In this document: positions 5,305 through 6,390 of the stretch, one piece after another
Layout of the letters: each line of letters starts with the position of its first letter
Position numbering within the stretch: the stretch's first letter is position 1
DNA from: an uncultured Bacilli bacterium
GTDB taxonomy: Bacteria; Bacillota_I; Bacilli_A; RF39; UBA660
NCBI GenBank assembly: GCA_934179675.1
Contig: CAKPQS010000033.1
Location: 1 to 6,390, forward strand
Length of the DNA: 6,390 bases
Reading direction: 5' to 3'
The notes under the pieces: generated by a model
Told to the model about the DNA's origin: nothing
What the model saw: only the letters and a program-made list of their open reading frames with translations
Database searches by the model: none
Position numbers and translations under genes: made by a program

Positions 5305-6390
5305 TTAAGAAATAATATTACCTTTTACTACATTACTGTTAGGTATTTTTCCTGCAATCATGTTATCTACTAGTGTTGATGCCTCAGCGATATAATTTAC
5401 TATTATTTTAGAACCACTAGCTGTTGCTGCATAAGCAAACATACTTAAATAATTCGTAACATTTGCATTCATTATATTTATTGTTGTAGTAAGTTTTAGA
5501 CAATTATTAAACATATAACTCATATTTGTTACATTTGATGTGTCAAATTTACTTAAATCTAAACTTGTTAAAGATGTACAATGATCAAACATCCTATACA
5601 TATTTGTTACTTTTGCTGTATTAAAACTACTTAAGTCTAAACTTGTTAAGGATTTACATTCATAAAACATACCTTCCATATTTATTACTTTTGCTGTATT
5701 AAAACTACTTAAATCTAATTCTGTTAAGGATGTGCAATCAGAAAACATATCTGCCATAGTTGTTACATTTGAGGTATTAAAGTTGCTTATATCTAAACTT
5801 GTTAATGATGAACAATAATAAAACATTTTTTCCATATCGGTTACGTTTGAAGTATTAAAACTACTTAAATCCAATGCGGTAAAAAAGGAACATCCACCAA
5901 ACATACCAAACATATTTGTTACATTTGTTGTATTAAAATTATCATTAAAATTAATTTGAGTTAAATTAGATATAATTTGATAATATACAATTTTATAAAA
6001 TGCAAATATTCCTTTACAATTAGATGGTGCAAACATTGATGCTTCACTTACTATATATAAACTATATAATGGTTTTGTATTATCAGTACTATCTTTTAAT
6101 CCAGTATCAACTAAATAACCATATACTTTATTTTCTTGAGTTGAACTTTCTGATATATCCCAACATAAATTTTCTTCTGTACAACTACTTGGTAAATTAC
6201 TTAAATTATTATCAAATGTAATTGTTCTTACATAAGGTTTATAATTATTATTCCAAAATTCTGTTCCCCCATTTGCATTTTCATCTTCACTATACCCATT
6301 CTTCATATAAGCAATTTTCATTATAGTACCTTTAGTTTTTATTAAAATATCACTATTTATAGCAGTATCAGACTTATAATATATTGTAAC
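5305..6390 (-). CDS. BspA-like DUF285-repeat surface protein, 5' partial, prematurely stopped
   Basis: The frame is open from the right edge (6390) to a TAA at 5305-5307, 361 residues. The ATG at 6319-6321 is probably internal: 23 in-frame codons precede it without a stop, and no signal peptide follows it, which a surface protein would need. Residues about 35-150 match the segment that normally precedes these repeats (a FWN..Y....ITFD stretch, a CWDIS motif, then YSLYIVSEA.MFAP and a FYKI region). Residues 153-308 are six 26-residue repeats of the form N-T-x-N-V-T-x-M-x-x-M-F-x-x-C-x-S-L-T-x-L-D-L-S-S-F, the BspA-type/DUF285 leucine-rich repeat family found in surface proteins of Mollicutes and gut Firmicutes. 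These are thought to act in adhesion; the ligand here is unknown. The coding signal continues past the stop (4788-5304), so the protein is probably truncated and the gene may be dead. The promoter and N-terminus lie outside the window. Confidence 0.85.
   Translation of the reverse strand, partial: VTIYYKSDTAINSDILIKTKGTIMKIAYMKNGYSEDENANGGTEFWNNNYKPYVRTITFDNNLSNLPSSCTEENLCWDISESSTQENKVYGYLVDTGLKDSTDNTKPLYSLYIVSEASMFAPSNCKGIFAFYKIVYYQIISNLTQINFNDNFNTTNVTNMFGMFGGCSFFTALDLSSFNTSNVTDMEKMFYYCSSLTSLDISNFNTSNVTTMADMFSDCTSLTELDLSSFNTAKVINMEGMFYECKSLTSLDLSSFNTAKVTNMYRMFDHCTSLTSLDLSKFDTSNVTNMSYMFNNCLKLTTTINIMNANVTNYLSMFAYAATASGSKIIVNYIAEASTLVDNMIAGKIPNSNVVKGNIIS
5467..5934 (-). repeat. Six tandem 78-bp (26-residue) DUF285-type repeats
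   Basis: Six units of exactly 78 bp begin at 5934, 5856, 5778, 5700, 5622 and 5544. A Cys recurs at position 15 of each unit (MFxxC), 26 residues apart. Units are diverged in DNA, but neighbouring ones share exact blocks: the 20 bases ACTTTTGCTGTATTAAAACT occur at 5609 and again at 5687. The first and last units are the least regular, as is usual for cap repeats of a solenoid. Confidence 0.93.

Noticed and set aside
5467..5934. CRISPR-like array
   Set aside because: The 78-bp period is coding repeats without unique spacers or identical short repeats; the protein pattern explains it.
6024..6221. Plus-strand Tyr/Leu/Asn-rich open frame
   Set aside because: It is antisense to the BspA-like gene, and its composition is what complementing that gene would give.
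6319..6321. ATG as the true start of the BspA-like protein
   Set aside because: AAAGGT lies at plausible spacing, but the frame is open for 23 more codons to the window edge and no signal peptide follows this Met, so an internal Met is more likely.

Overview
This is a very A+T-rich bacterial chromosome segment. The order ftsW-murG-murB-divIB, the strong GGAGG-type ribosome binding sites and a tiny YjcZ-like membrane protein point to a low-GC Firmicute or a Mollicutes-related member of the Bacilli, perhaps gut-associated given the BspA-type surface protein. TGA acts as a stop (it ends murG and divIB) and Trp is encoded by TGG, so this is the standard code and not the Mycoplasma code. The lineage is an inference; nothing here fixes a species.

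Layout. Positions 1-57 are a perfect TGTA tetranucleotide repeat that runs off the left edge. From 93 to 4391 five genes lie on the minus strand, transcribed ftsW > murG > murB > divIB > an unrecognised two-membrane-helix protein. FtsW polymerises glycan strands at the septum, MurG makes lipid II, MurB makes UDP-MurNAc, and DivIB is a divisome scaffold, so the block joins peptidoglycan precursor supply to division. murG and murB overlap by 8 bases and the murB stop codon lies inside the divIB ribosome binding site, so these are probably translationally coupled. Candidate promoters lie before ftsW, before murG (extended -10) and before the last gene (near-consensus, with its -35 over the divIB stop codon). 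mraY and murD are not upstream of ftsW and ftsA/ftsZ do not directly follow divIB, so this is a fragment of the classical dcw cluster.

Divergent from ftsW, on the plus strand, a 53-residue YjcZ-like protein (4512-4673) has an ideal ribosome binding site and a clear terminator, whose 3' arm is caught up in an exact 20-bp tandem duplication. A minus-strand terminator at 4736-4760 closes the unit arriving from the right.

That unit (4788-6390, minus strand, running off the right edge) is a BspA-like surface protein with six 26-residue DUF285-type repeats. Its tail, which includes a CUB-like domain, is broken by an in-frame stop and three single-base frame changes, so the gene looks like a decaying or inactivated surface antigen. 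I see no fully new system. The items most worth a second look are the tetranucleotide repeat, the two-helix protein with its own promoter after divIB, the very short predicted leaders, and the broken BspA gene.
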